A DNA stretch of 64,000 nt from Istiophorus platypterus (GCA_016859345.1 CM029111.1:9296714-9360713); one strand, 5' to 3'. Positions 47,396 through 59,218 are shown, numbered from the stretch's first letter. Numbers and translations are program-made. The notes: a model not told the origin generated them from the sequence alone.

Positions 47396-47418
47396 AAAAA
47401 AAAAAAAAAAAAAAAAAA
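47396..47418. repeat. (A)23 homopolymer
   Basis: Twenty-three consecutive A residues within otherwise GC-rich promoter sequence. Confidence 0.9.
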
Positions 47419-47606
47419 CCCCGAAATAATCTGGAGGTAAGGAGCCGAGGAGCGAGGCACGGCCGACCGGGGCTGCTCGTCTCCGCCGCTTTCCCTTCGC
47501 TTCGCCCGCTTCTACTCCGACCGACCGACCGTCTCTCCGCCGTCGACATTACCGCACTCAACATATTTTTTTTTTTTGCGCCTCCGTTCGGCTCCAGCCA
47601 GCGCAA

Positions 47607-47609
<3 letters not shown>

Positions 47610-47641
<32 letters not shown>
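47610..47641. repeat. (T)32 homopolymer
   Basis: Thirty-two consecutive T residues, the longest homopolymer in the window, about 40 bp upstream of the TATA-like box. A shorter T run is at 47566-47577. Confidence 0.9.
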
Positions 47642-47644
<3 letters not shown>

Positions 47645-47662
47645 CCTCCTTCGTAATAAAGT

Positions 47663-47672
47663 CGCCATTTTG
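47663..47672 (-). promoter_or_regulatory. YY1-like site
   Basis: CGCCATTTTG, which is CAAAATGGCG on the minus strand, matches the YY1 consensus AANATGGCGG over its core. Such sites are frequent close to vertebrate start sites. Confidence 0.45.
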
Positions 47673-47682
47673 CTTCACTGCC

Positions 47683-47690
47683 TATATAAA
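47683..47690 (+). promoter_or_regulatory. TATA-like box
   Basis: TATATAAA in CCTATATAAACC. If used, transcription would start near 47715, giving a first exon of about 525 bases ending at 48240. CpG promoters often lack a functional TATA box, so use is uncertain. Confidence 0.35.
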
Positions 47691-48240
47691 CCATCCCGTA
47701 TTCTAATATTTTTCCTAAAGGAGTCGGGGACCTACCTACCTTTCCTGGCTATTTTCTGATATTTCTGGAGTGTTTAACGAGAAGACGGAGGTTGAAGAAG
47801 TGCCTCGTGGTATACATATTAATGCAAGGAAGGAGGAGGAGGAGGGGGTGCGAGGCAATTGGAAACTGGGAATAAGGTGAAAGTATCCTGGATTTCTTTT
47901 TTCATGTGCAGACGAAATTGCAGTTTCTCGTCTTCTGCCCTGCTCTTTTTTTTTTCTTCCACCTCGTCGTCGTCTGCAGAGCTGGAAGGGGTTGGGTGGG
48001 GGGGGGACGGGACGACGGTGACGACTGTCCGCTTCCTCTCTGGCCCCCCAACCCCAGTCTGACCGGTCCTTGACGCACAGCAGGTGTGATTGCCATGAAA
48101 CATAACATTGTTGGAAAAACGCCCACTTAGGTGCCTGTCTCCTGACCCCCACCCCCCCCTCTACCTCCCTCCCTCCCTCCTTCCCCGTTCACGTGGGTGA
48201 CCCAGGGCCACCCGGCCCCTAGCGCTGGGTGACTCTTCAG

Positions 48241-48351
48241 GTAGGTGTGGCTCGACCAGGAGGAAGAAAGTGGAGCACTCTTTTTCTTTTTTTTTTTTCT
48301 TTTTTCTTTTTCTCAAGTACACAAATAGGAAACTCTGTAACCTTGTTGTAG

Positions 48352-48395
<44 letters not shown>

Positions 48396-49835
48396 ACATG
48401 GCAGGATGCCACGTGCGGAGCTAAAATACTTATTTTCCAGGTTGGGTCTGTCAGCAGATTGCGTGAGGAGATGTGAGTGGGTGTCACCAGGTTTTGTTGT
48501 GTCTAGAAAAATGTATGGTAATGTGGTTAGTGTAGTGGGCTGTCGTTTACCTGTATAATTTATCTTTTATGAAAACACCAGCTGCAATGTTTTGTTTTTT
48601 TTTTTTTCATATCGGGTTATGGTGTTCAAACGTCAGAGCGAACCTAAAAATTGAAATCCTAAATTGGGTTGTGTATACAAAATGTATGGAGGTCACTGTT
48701 TAAACTCATTGTAACTGTTAAGAGCATGCTGTTCGTTTAAAAGAAATGAAAGTAAGCTAATGTTTTTGTTTTTTTCACCAGTGGTAAATCAGCCCACAGG
48801 CCTGCCGTATCTTCATCTTTTCTCACAACATCTGTTTATTCTAAGCAGTTAGATGTTCCTTCACTTCACACTCTGTCACATCGAACAGGAAAAGGAAGGT
48901 GTTAAGTGTCGGTGCGTGGAGTCTTCCTGCAACTTGCACTGTGCAGCGAGCTCGCTGCGCCTTTTCTAAGTCAAATTTATTAATATCTTAATAACAAACT
49001 GTGCATATTATCACTGTGACAGATGAGCTGTCATCACTCAATGCACGGTGAATAGCGTTGCATGAAAACAGACACTGAGCGGCCCCACTGAGTGACCATT
49101 TGTGTGCTGTTGTAATTTTTTGGAGAATGACATGAATGTGTTCTAAGAGAAAGCATGTTGGGTTGTAATCAGTCCCACTTAACATAATTGGCAATTGTCA
49201 GCCTTCATCCATTAGACTGTCCCTGCTGAGGATTCAGCACCGAGAGCCCAAAACTGACATATACAGTGGGCTTACTATTGATGATGATGGTGAAGAATTT
49301 TATAATGGATTTGTGAACTCTGTTTTGTAATCCATCTAGCAGCCAACAAATGAGGATTAGCCCTCACTTAAACCAAAAAAAAAAAAAAAAAACATTGCTG
49401 CTGTGTATTTGTCCCAATCAAGATATGCGTCACTGGTTTTTATAATAAGAACAGAAACCAAGGCTGCTCAAGAAGGGAGCTTTGTATTCCCCACCTCTCT
49501 TTGACTCCACTTTTGTTTAATGTGTAGAGCATGGAGTTGGTGTGTAAGTGAGAGTATCGATTATGAAATGAAACATGGAAGGTCACACCCTCATTACCAC
49601 CGTGCCTCCACACAGACAACATTCAGTCCAATAGCACCAATGGCCACCATGAAGAAAGTGCATTTTATGAACAAGGTGACAACGTCATCACAGACTACTG
49701 ATGCCGTGGACATCGCTAATAATGTTTTGACAAGAGATGGGACAGAAATAATGAGGGTGGAAAGCATCCCGATGTTGCCTCTAGCTACCTATCTCTCCTA
49801 TGTGTTTTTTTACCTCCTAAACTACCATTGCAGGC
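48241..49835 (+). other. znf512b: znf512b first intron (and two 5' UTR bases)
   Basis: Donor GTAGGT at 48241, acceptor ACCATTGCAG ending at 49833. The bases 49834-49835 are the last 5' UTR bases. It contains a CA microsatellite and poly(A) at 49375-49391. The 147-codon frame at 49520-49963 runs out of frame through the real exon and is a shadow. Confidence 0.7.
48353..48395. repeat. (CA)n microsatellite
   Basis: CA repeat of about 40 bp shortly after the first znf512b donor. Confidence 0.95.
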
Positions 49836-49980
49836 ATGGAGAGCCCAAGTGGCCCAAGGCTTGGGAAGCTGTCTTCACCAGGGCTGCCAAGGAGCCGGAC
49901 CCCCAAGCATGGACATCCCCATGGACATCCCCAGGAGTCTGTCAGAACCATGCCGGGCCCTGAAAACAACAACAAACACA
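49836..49980 (+). CDS. znf512b: znf512b first coding exon (residues 1-48)
   Basis: N-terminus of zinc finger protein 512B, a nuclear chromatin-associated multi-zinc-finger protein. ATG at 49836 follows the acceptor by two bases. Spliced to the upstream CAG it has G at -3 and G at +4, a good initiation context. The exon ends with one leftover base before the donor GTGAGT (phase 1), matching the next exon. The product begins M-E-S-P-S-G-P-R-L-G-K-L-S-S-P-G, then H-G-H-P-H-G-H-P, and ends P-G-P-E-N-N-N-K-H. It is basic, Pro/Ser/Gly-rich and likely disordered. It resembles only loosely the human start (G-G-R-R-L-P-G-S-S-K-S-G-P-G-K), so this exon is called mainly from signals and phase. Confidence 0.8.
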
Positions 49981-50880
49981 GTGAGTGACGGGCCACTGCA
50001 CTTGAATAAAAAGAGTGTGTGACTTTAGATCTATACAGTGTTTCTTCGCAGATTGTTTTAAATGTGGGAACTGGGAGAGCTTTTTGTTTGTGTGACCCAG
50101 GTTTGCTCCCGGACTGATTCCAGGATGAATTTCATGTGGTGATGCAGTGTAAATAGCTATTGTCTGCACAGAGCTTGACATACTAAGACATATGTAATGT
50201 TTTCAGTTCTATTTTTTTCTACACTTAGCTCTATATTCCATTGACTGTCCATTGGCTGGAGTTTTGTTATGCTAGCCTTTCTATTTAGAACTTCAGTTCA
50301 CAAGGATTTGATAAGCATAACATCATTAAAAAAACCAAAAATCATAAAACTGTCCCTGGACCGTTTGGCTATGTTATGTTGATCAAATCTAATCAAACCT
50401 GTTTTTTTTGAATGGGTTATATTGGAGACTAATGAACCAATGGTTCCCCAGCCTCAATGTAATTCTAGCCCTCTCACCACAGAAGGGCCTGGAAACTACA
50501 ACATTTTTCCTGAGACAGTCTTACAGTGAGAAAACCAAACAAACAAGTATTGCCAAGCACTGACATGAGTGAAACCCATAGCCATCTGGACGAAGAAGGA
50601 AGATTTTGGAAAGAGAGAGCCGGACAAGGGAATTGAGTTTCAATCCAATAATCAGCAGATCATCATGACTTTGTTAATAGAGTCAGGCAGACTTGGAAAA
50701 CTGGGGCTGCTCTAATATGACCCAGTTGTTTTGGTTGCTACAAAATAGCCTCTCATTCCCAGACACAGAGCACCAACACTAGACTAGGTGCTTCAATTTG
50801 ATTTCTTTCCCTGTTAATATTCAGCCCCGTAGGCTGCATTTGCATGCTTGTTTGGGTGCAGGCATGTGTGTGTGAACTTG

Positions 50881-50906
50881 TGCGTGTGTGTGTGTGTGTG
50901 TGTGTT
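50881..50906. repeat. (GT)n microsatellite
   Basis: Short GT repeat of about 25 bp. Confidence 0.85.
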
Positions 50907-53900
50907 TGCTTGCCATGGACATTAATGCTAAGCTTATTTTTGTTATGTTCATGATTTTCTGCCTAATCCTATCATAGTTAGCAGTATGGCACAGGCTCAC
51001 ATTATGCTCTCCCACTCCACATTGTATAGAGGCTGCCGGCTGATGTGATGTTTCCACTCTTAGAGAATTTATTGTAGCAGAAGGCGGCATGTTTGAATGG
51101 CAGGTCTTTCTCTGTAGCCTCCCAGAGTCTTATGTTTTATTGACTTTTTACATTTTATTACTCAATAAATAAGGATTATTTAGAAATCAGCCAGTGTTGA
51201 TAGTGGACTCTGCCCTGACTGTTTTGAGTCTGAGGGCTGGAATTGAGAGAAACCAAATTGGCCTAGTCTCGTTAATGAGTAAAGCTGATGACTGTGAGTG
51301 AGACTGTGTGTGTATCCAGGTAATGCTACCACAGGTAATGCCTTGGTCCTGGTTTTTACGGGGCTTTTTCTGGTAATTGGACTCTTCTCTTTCTGCATGC
51401 CTATTTCATTTTCTCTTTCTAAAGTTGATCTGCTTTGAGTTTCAGCAAAGTAAAGCTTCTCAAAAATACTGGTGCCCTAATTATATCATTGTTTTTGATA
51501 TCTCAAGTCTTTGGTAAGGAGTCTGTTTTTGTTAAATCTGTTTTAAGGATAGCTTGCAGCGCATTTTGATTGCACAAGATAGGAATCTACATTCCACTAT
51601 GTTGTAGTTGAAGAATTGTCTTGTTTGGCTGGAAAGTTGCTCTTATCTGGAACATTACCAGGGGTTTCCCTAGCCTTTAGAGAGGCTTACTTGGTAACAT
51701 TGCCAGTGGACTTAGTTTTGTGTGATTATGGTTTGAAGATTCTCTAAGAATATCCAGCAGCCTTAAGGGGAAACACAAGACTAGTGGAACACATGCAGAA
51801 CCTAATGTAACAGTAGGAATTAATTTAGTCACAAAGCATAGCATAAGAAATGCATGAGAAATTTTAAATTTCAAAAGGGCATTTGATTACAGAGGAATTT
51901 GTATTCCCGAATCACCACACCATAACTGGTATGGATTATGATTTTATTCAGATTCAATCAAGGCTACAGCAAGAAGGAAATCATTGACTGTGACTGTTTT
52001 TTCTGTACTTCCTCTGGTAAAACATCACCTCTGTCTACATCAAAATACATTATGTTTTCATATAAATAAGCCATCTTTTCAAATTTGGCCCACTTAGCTT
52101 GTTACTCACCAGTGACCGGCTTGAGCTTTTTTGTAGCTAATGATGAGAAGAAATGCTACTGTGCTAATCATAATGAGCCTGGCACTAGCTTGTCTATCCC
52201 AGGGGGGGCATGAGCCAAGGTTTTGGGAAACAAAGGCATTAATATCTAAGGCTCCATGTGGAGTTTTTTGTTTTTTTTCAATACTTAGTCTATGCCTATT
52301 GAACACAGTGTGCTCTTCAGTTAATCACGGCCCATATTTTTTGGCCCCTCCCTCTGGTTGCTTTTCACTCCACATCCATGGAAAGTTTGTCTGTTATGCT
52401 TTGTTTTATTATCAGTTCTCATGCTGATTGATAAATCCTGTCAGAAACTGTGCATGATGTAACTATAAAGAAATCCTGTCTGGCTGGACTGTTCTGCTAC
52501 TAGTGGTTTCTCTCTTGTGTTTGTATACATGGAAACAAAGACTGAAAATTGGGTTTGTGTGCTTTCCTAGAGGGCTGTGGTTGAGCTGTCACCTTGCCAC
52601 ACCAGACAGCTCACAGGAAAGGATGTGGTCCTTGAGGGTGACATGCTTTCTCTTTGTTTCTGTCTTTCTTGTTTTCAGATTTCTTTCATATTAAAATCTC
52701 ATTAGAACAATAGTTCTGTCATTTTTCTGTCCACCAATAATATGAGCTGTTACACAACTAAAGTAAAATTTTTGGATGGAACTAATGCTGTTCTGCCAAG
52801 TACTGTGGGCATGTTCTGAAATTAAGATGGTTACTGTGAAGATGAATGCAAATCTAAATGAGTGGGTATGTATGTGTGTGCATGTGATTGTGATTGTGAC
52901 CATCCTGTCTTTGATGGAGAGTTGTGCAGTAGCCTACCTGATAACAGGATACACTGTCCATTGTTCTCGTTGTGTTTAAAGTGAGGTGGGTGCTCCAGAG
53001 TTGGTATGGGAAAGGACTGAGGGTAAGTGCATTTGGTGATTAATCTGCATAGGTTTGAATGTTATAGGCTATTTTGAAGATTGAACATGTTATTTTGCGT
53101 GGTTTGTTTGGGTTTACATGTTTGTGTGTGTGTGTGTGGTATGTGTGTTGTATGTGTGTGGTATGTGCGTGTGGCTTGTGTGTGCTCAAATGACAGTCAA
53201 CTACTCTGACTTCAGGACTTTCATTTCAGACCCACGGTCACCATTTGCTGACCCTGCATATTTTCTTTAGCCGCAGTCTCTCACTTTTCCTCTCTATCCA
53301 TTGCTTTCTCTCTGTTTCTCTCACTTGTTTGTTGTCCAGTTCTCCACACATAACTGTCATTCCTTTCCATTTTATCCTTCCTCAAACTCCTCATCTTTCT
53401 CTTCTCTCACTTAATTTGCATTACTATCAGAAGGAGTGAATCACTGGGCCTCCAACCTCACTATTCCTGCCGCCTTCAATTCCATCCCCACAACCCTCTT
53501 CACCCTAGTCCTACCCGTTACCCTTCCTACCCATCCTTACTTTTCTCATGTCCGGAATTCAATATATTTTGTAGTCCTTGCCTGCTGATGCTTTAAGTCT
53601 CTCAAATTGGTGAATTACCAAACGATAGATCAGAGAATGTTTGTTTTGGGATGAAATTGAAGTCTGCTGCTTTTCTAGTCCTGATATTGCATTCCGTTTT
53701 GAGGAGAGTCCTTTGTCATCTTTGTCACACCTTTATTTGGCAGGCTTGAGGATGGCAGATGAGAAGAAGCACAGGGAAATGGGAGAGGAGAGAGATTGAG
53801 TTGGTGAGTCACTGTCCATAAGGAGGGTACTGCAAACAGTCTGGAGCAGGCAATGTCTGTCTGGCTCACATATACAGTACTGTATGCGCTCTTGCATAAA

Positions 53901-55448
53901 CACATGCCTTTTTTCGTAGGTGCCTGTCTATGCACTGTGTGTATTCCACTACATGCCTCAGTGCAATGATTGTATAGTCCTCCATCATCTGTGCATATTT
54001 TTAATCTTCTGTTCCGCCGTCTTACATTTGTAAGTGTTTTATATGCTCTGCTGTCAGTTCACCTGTCAGCATCATCCAGTAGGAATTCATCGGCCACGTA
54101 TGTGGCCAGTCATCCGGAGCTGTTGTGATTGGATGTCTGTAAACACACTATTGGCCATGGGCAAAATGGGCATCAGGGAATAGATTAGGTTTCCAATAAT
54201 ATGAGGCATGTAGCTGATGTGGAAGGCTGTAAAATCAATGTCGGTCTGAAGAGGCTGTCGAGGTACTGTGACTCACCAGATTATGTAGCAGGAATCTCAA
54301 ACCCAAGCTCTTTTCTTAGATTTGGCTGCTTTAAGAGTGCTTTTGTGGTGCCAGTGAAATGATAGCCTAACACAGGTCTGTGTGGTGAGTCCCGGCCTCT
54401 CACCAAAAGTAAATCCATATACAGAAGATAAGACGACTGAGTGCAGTAAAAATAATTCTTGCTTAGGACACCCTCTCTTCTTAGACTGGGCATTAATTAC
54501 CAGTTATTTAGTAAGAAGATCTTCTGATTCAAGTGTTTTTTTCATTAAGTCATAATGTAGTAAAAACCGAGGAAGAAATTGAACTATGAATGAATTAGAT
54601 TACCCATTAAAGCCCCTATATAGCAAATTTTAAAATTCACAGCTTTGGTGTCCCCAATGGTACTATCAAAGATTGCACTGTTACAATGCACACTGGTGCA
54701 TTGTGTGGCTTCAAAATTGGAAATAGATAAATAACACTGATGGCATCATCATACCTTGGAAAGCGGTTGTCTGTTACTAGCCAAAAATTGTAAAACACTG
54801 TGTTACATATATATATATCACAGAACCACAACCTATCATAGAAAGTAACAAACGAAGAGATGATGCAGGAGCTCACATCTTCAACAAGATGCCAGCATTG
54901 GCTGCTTTCAGTTTTTGCTAATGACCTCCTAAAACAGGTAGTGTTTGCTCGCAACAATCTATAGCCCCTACAGTGATGAACGCTTCAACTGAAAAATGTC
55001 TGCCCCTTTCCGGTGTTTAATTTTAATAATTATCAGAGGAGGTGTAATGATGTAGGATCTAGTTTCTGTATTTTTCAAATCTTTCCCAAAAATTTAAATG
55101 ACTGTATGACAAAATAGTTGAAACATGTTTTCACACATGTGTCTACTAGTGTATGTGTGTAATTGATTAGCTTAGATACAGTTACAGAGAACAACAGAGA
55201 GAGCAAGAGAGGGAGGGCAGAAAGAGAGTGAGAGAGAAAGGAAAAAACAAAGACAGAGTGAGAGCCTGACTCACTGAGAGAGTCTGGTTTTCATTCAGTT
55301 AGTCAGTGTCTGGGTAGCAAGACTGCTCTGGTGCTGCTCCACCTCTCTACTTCTTCTTACTCACTGTTTGGAATCAGGCCTGACTGGAAGGGAATTATGG
55401 GTACTTCTTCAAAGAGAGGTGTGTATATGATCGGAGGGTTTTTTACCC

Positions 55449-55468
55449 TGTGTGTGTGTGTGCATGTG

Positions 55469-55510
<42 letters not shown>

Positions 55511-55526
55511 TTTTTGTGTGTGTGTT
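55449..55526. repeat. (TG)n microsatellite, interrupted
   Basis: TG repeat of about 78 bp with C and T interruptions. A second TG array starts 63 bp downstream. Confidence 0.9.
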
Positions 55527-55589
55527 TTAGAGGGGGGGTGAAGTGAGTTCAGGATGAAAAACAACATGTAGGAAAATAGGAAGTAGTGG

Positions 55590-55631
<42 letters not shown>

Positions 55632-55646
55632 GTGTGTGTGCGCGTG
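55590..55646. repeat. (TG)n microsatellite
   Basis: TG repeat of about 57 bp ending in CGCG interruptions. Confidence 0.95.
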
Positions 55647-56068
55647 CTAACGTGCTGCTAAAGAGAGTGTGTGGCAGAGGGGAAAGTTGTGAAAAAGTAA
55701 AAGTAAATACACAGAGGATAACCTTCAAGGTAAAAAAGTACAAAGTGAAATGGTCCAATGGTTGCTTACATTGTAAACCAGGGTAGTTTACACATAAAGG
55801 AGATAGTTACACCGTCAGTGTGTTTGCTTTTTACTTTGCAATGTTTCCGGGTTTATCAATTTTTTGATTTATTGTCTGTTGAGATTGAGGAAGATGTGAT
55901 ACTACGTCTTCTGTCCATGGGATTGTATCAGTGGTGAGTTGTGTTTGTATTTTCATGTGCTGTCTTTCTAAACTACAGTATGTCTAAACCCTACTGTGCA
56001 GACACAGACAAAGGCTCCTATGTGACTGTTTGTCGAAGAAAACAAATGACTGTTCTGTATGTTCGCCT

Positions 56069-56083
56069 GTGTATGTGTGTGTG

Positions 56084-56121
<38 letters not shown>
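56069..56121. repeat. (GT)n microsatellite
   Basis: GT repeat of about 53 bp with A and C interruptions near its start. Confidence 0.95.
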
Positions 56122-56126
<5 letters not shown>

Positions 56127-56230
56127 TGTGTGCACCCTTGCACTCAGGGGGAGCAGTTGCAGGCGTAGCTAGGAGAACTCAGAGGTTATTTGAGATCATT
56201 AGGCAGCTGCCAGCACTCCTGGGCCCTGAA

Positions 56231-56323
56231 TCTTCTCTTCTCTTCTCTTCTCTTCTCTTCTCTTCTCTTCTCTTCTCTTCTCTTCTCTTCTCTTCTCTTC
56301 TCTTCTCTTCTCTTCTCTTCTCT
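56231..56323. repeat. (TCTTC)n pentanucleotide satellite
   Basis: Eighteen perfect tandem TCTTC units plus a partial one. All three frames on each strand stay open, producing S-L-L-F-S and R-R-E-E-K chance proteins. Confidence 0.97.
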
Positions 56324-58401
56324 GTCAGGGTTAACCAGTGTGGAGCAACAGTTGCAGACAGCTGGGAGCGAGTCATACTCTGACATTAGTTGAACAGCTG
56401 TTTTATCCCCATGGCCTGTGCCTGAGAACCGGGGTGTAGATTTGACACAATGGGCTTGCTTTGTTTTTTAAAAAGACAATGGTTGTGATTGCTGGAACGA
56501 CTAAGGAGCCAGAGCGTGCTACCCATATTCAAGCAAGCAAAACAAAGTAATAGATACTGAACACCCTTTTTGTGTTTGCGTATCACCCCAGGAAAGACAA
56601 ATATGCTGTTGTATACTTCATTTTACAGTAAATTTGTGCGTGCACCTGTGCTTCCTTGGCTCATGTGTGCACATGCCTATTTGCACTGTAGCTTACTGTA
56701 TTATGGCCTAATTGTTCTGTTTGCTGGAAAGACGCCTCTGATAGTGGTAACTAAGACAAGTAGAGCTTATTCCCATAGCAACAAGAACATATCTTTCCCA
56801 AGAGCAGAATTCATTAATTATGCCTTTCTTTTACAAGACCTTTATTTTCTAAGAGGAATTAGAATGCATGCTCAATTTCCTCCTCAGCACAAAAGCTGCA
56901 GCGCCGACTGCATCACCTCTCCAGCTGCTACCCAGACAGCTAATAGAGAAATGCTGTGTTGCTTGGGGAATATTAATACACTCATATCCATGCACACAAA
57001 TCACACACACTGGTAATGGTTTTGTGTATTTGTTTGTGTGAATTAGTGTGTGCCTTGACACATGTGTTTACACCCTGTGCCATGAACTATTCCCAAACAG
57101 AGCCAGCAACATCTTGTTACTTCTTATTCAGTCTTATTCAGCCTTGCCTTATTTTCTTTCTACCTCATTATTGTGAGTCTGAAGTAAAAGATTAAATATA
57201 ATCCGTCAGCCTGTGTTTGTGTCTGTGCTTGTGAATGAGAAACAAAAAGAAGACAAATGAGGGAAAAAAGGAAAGCTGATACTGTGTAATAAAACATGGA
57301 GGGAAATGAGAGTGCGAGGTTGAAGTAGGTTACTGCTGGCGTGTTTCTTATACACATTAACATCACTGACATACAGATATTTTTTTTTGAGTTGAAGACC
57401 AACCTGGGCTGTTTAAGAATTAGCAAAAATGGTAGTTAGTCAGTTCATTTATTTGATGAGAAATCCCCCAACCATTTTGATAATCCTGGTAGACACACAG
57501 AGTGCTCTGATCCACTTTGGGACCCGCCACAAATGGGCTGCACTAGGGATGTGTGCATCCTCTCGCTGATTGTCAGTGAGTTTGTGGAAGAAAAGAGCAG
57601 TTGGCGGACACAATTTCATGTTCCTCAGCATGGGGAAGTGAAAGAGATTCAAGAGAGTCTGTGCAAGAACACTGTTTGCTTTCCACTTCACAACAAAGGA
57701 CTATCATCCCTACTTCAGGTAGTTTCCCTTTGACATTTCCAAGATCTAAAATGACTGAGTATTCAAGCGTGTCTCTTGCTTGCCTTGTTTCTGCTGCCAC
57801 TATCCAGACTTGCCAGATCAGTGCAGGGGAGTTGAGAGCACATGTAAGATGTATCATTCTGAAGAGCAGATTACAGCCTCAGCTCCTACCTGCAGCATTC
57901 TGCTTGGTCAGAGGAAGAAGTCATATGCCTCTGCAATTCACTCCGTTCTCCCTCAACAGCCTCCTCTCTCCTCCTGTCCCTTTGTCACCCTTCCTCCTCC
58001 ACTTTTCAACATGCATACACTCATCCTCCGCTCTTATCATCTCCCCTATCTCTCTCGAGTAGTGTATAGAGGAAATAGAGTGCAGGGCTGATAGTGCAGA
58101 GGTTTAATTGTAGCAGAGAAGAGAGCAGTAATGAGCCAGTGCACTGCTTGTCCTCTGAAGTTCACATGGATAAAAGATCAGGAAGGGTATGGGGAGGGAA
58201 AAGGGAAGGAAAATGAGAAGGCTAGACATAGGATGAGAAAAGAGGAAAGGAGCAGAATGAGAGATGGAGAGAGGGAGCAGTAGGGAGCAGAGGGAGAGCT
58301 GAGGCAGTCGGTCTGCTGTGTGCTGTGTCAGAGGTTCACACAGGCACCAGCGATTTATAGCTGATCTGTTTAGCTGAACAGAAGGCCTTTACCCACATTG
58401 C

Positions 58402-58404
<3 letters not shown>

Positions 58405-58446
<42 letters not shown>

Positions 58447-58461
58447 CTCACACAAACACAC
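58405..58461. repeat. (CT)n-(CA)n compound microsatellite
   Basis: CT repeat of about 34 bp followed directly by an interrupted CA repeat. Confidence 0.95.
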
Positions 58462-58856
58462 ATACTTTTTCACAAAGCCATTCTCTCCTCTTCCTCTGTT
58501 TGTCTAACAGTTACACCTAACATCTTAACGCTTCTCAATTTTCAAATTTGCGAACCAAAACTGTATGTTTTTGGTCTTGTCATATGTGTTCATGTCCTTA
58601 TTTAGTTACAAAGACATTTTTGGAGGTTTGAAAAAGTGTTTTGCTGATGTCGGGTACTTATGTAGCTCCATGAAGAATCAAGAAAACATCTAGAGGCGCT
58701 AAGATAAGGATAGAGCTAGAACATAGAGTTGCAGGTGCAAATGCAACCAGTCTTTGAGATTCTACCGATACCGTCGTAATTATATTTCTATTCTATGAAT
58801 ATGAAGCACCAGCAGTACTTTGCACTTACTCAGAAATTTCTCTCCCATTTTGCCAG

Positions 58857-58936
58857 GTTTGGTGTGTGATGACCCAGCAGACAGGAAGAGGAAAGGTCGT
58901 CCTAAAGGAGAAGTGCAGGAACTGAGAAGCATCCCT
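58857..58936 (+). CDS. znf512b: znf512b second coding exon (AT-hook-like, residues 49-75)
   Basis: Acceptor TTTTGCCAG, donor GTGAGT. Two bases complete the split serine codon, then 26 codons in phase, leaving phase 0. The product reads L-V-C-D-D-P-A-D-R-K-R-K-G-R-P-K-G-E, then L-R-S-I-P. The K-R-K-G-R-P-K core has the G-R-P centre with basic flanks of an AT-hook. It corresponds to K-K-K-G-R-P-K in human ZNF512B, just before the first zinc finger. A DNA minor-groove contact role is inferred. Confidence 0.9.
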
Positions 58937-59089
58937 GTGAGTACCTCTCTTTGAACTGAGTGGGTATTTGAAGTGGGCTTCATTTTCTCGCAGGGTGTAG
59001 GCAGCTCCCCATGAATGTAAGCCATGCACAGCACAGTATAGAGATAAATCTTGCATGTATTCAACTCTTTCTTCCTCACCCCTGAGCAG
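58937..59089 (+). other. znf512b: znf512b short intron (153 bp)
   Basis: GTGAGT donor, pyrimidine-rich acceptor ending CCTGAGCAG. Nothing else seen. Confidence 0.9.
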
Positions 59090-59218
59090 GCCCATATGAT
59101 AGTACAATGGAAGGAAGAGTTTAAGCGCCGGTCCAGGGTTAAGTGTCCATGTTCAGGCTGCTGGTTAGAGTTTCCCAGCATCTATGGCGTCAAGTACCAC
59201 TATCAACGCTGCCAGGGG
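59090..59218 (+). CDS. znf512b: znf512b exon with zinc finger 1 (residues 76-118)
   Basis: Starts and ends in phase 0 (43 codons). The donor is GTGAGT at 59219. It encodes W-K-E-E-F-K-R-R-S-R-V-K-C-P-C-S-G-C, then W-L-E-F-P-S-I-Y-G-V-K-Y-H-Y-Q-R-C-Q-G. The finger ligands are C94, C99, H112 and C116 (C-x4-C-x12-H-x3-C), the unusual C2HC spacing typical of the ZNF512/ZNF512B family. This exon is nearly the same as the human ZNF512B segment W-L-E-F-P-S-I-Y-G-L-K-Y-H-Y-Q-R-C-Q-G. It is the strongest single piece of evidence for the gene. Confidence 0.97.

Larger units (their letters stand above)
46900..48240 (+). promoter_or_regulatory. znf512b: znf512b CpG-rich promoter and untranslated first exon
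   Basis: CpG dinucleotides are far denser here than anywhere else in the window (for example 47100-47160 and 47430-47560). The region lies directly upstream of the first znf512b coding exon. It contains GC-rich boxes, a YY1-like site, a TATA-like box and an E-box CACGTG at 48190-48195. It ends in a strong donor, CAG followed by GTAGGT at 48241, taken as the end of the untranslated first exon. The start site cannot be fixed from sequence. It is interrupted by an AAAT array and long homopolymers. The minus-strand frame at 47736-48152 is a shadow of GC- and pyrimidine-rich sequence. Confidence 0.75.
49981..58856 (+). other. znf512b: znf512b large intron (8.9 kb)
   Basis: Phase 1 intron. No coding exon was recognised inside. 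The protein joins sensibly across it, with D-D-P shortly before the K-R-K-G-R-P-K block as in the human protein. It holds several GT arrays, a TCTTC pentamer satellite, a CT/CA array and a purine-rich stretch (about 58170-58300). The 153-codon frame at 57601-58062 has no recognisable domain. Confidence 0.75.

Noticed and set aside
47736..48152. 138-codon minus-strand frame in the CpG-rich region
   Set aside because: GC- and purine-rich promoter/5' UTR DNA has few stop codons, and no protein family is visible. An antisense transcript cannot be excluded but is not supported.
49520..49963. 147-codon plus-strand frame over the first znf512b coding exon
   Set aside because: It runs through the intron and then reads the exon in the wrong frame. 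The frame starting at 49836 is the one whose phase fits the next exon.
56179..56386. Arg/Glu/Lys-rich minus-strand frames
   Set aside because: Pure products of the TCTTC pentamer satellite.
57601..58062. 153-codon plus-strand frame in the large znf512b intron
   Set aside because: Serine/leucine-rich with no recognisable domain, no plausible splice context, and a partly overlapping 103-codon frame in another register. Judged a chance frame.
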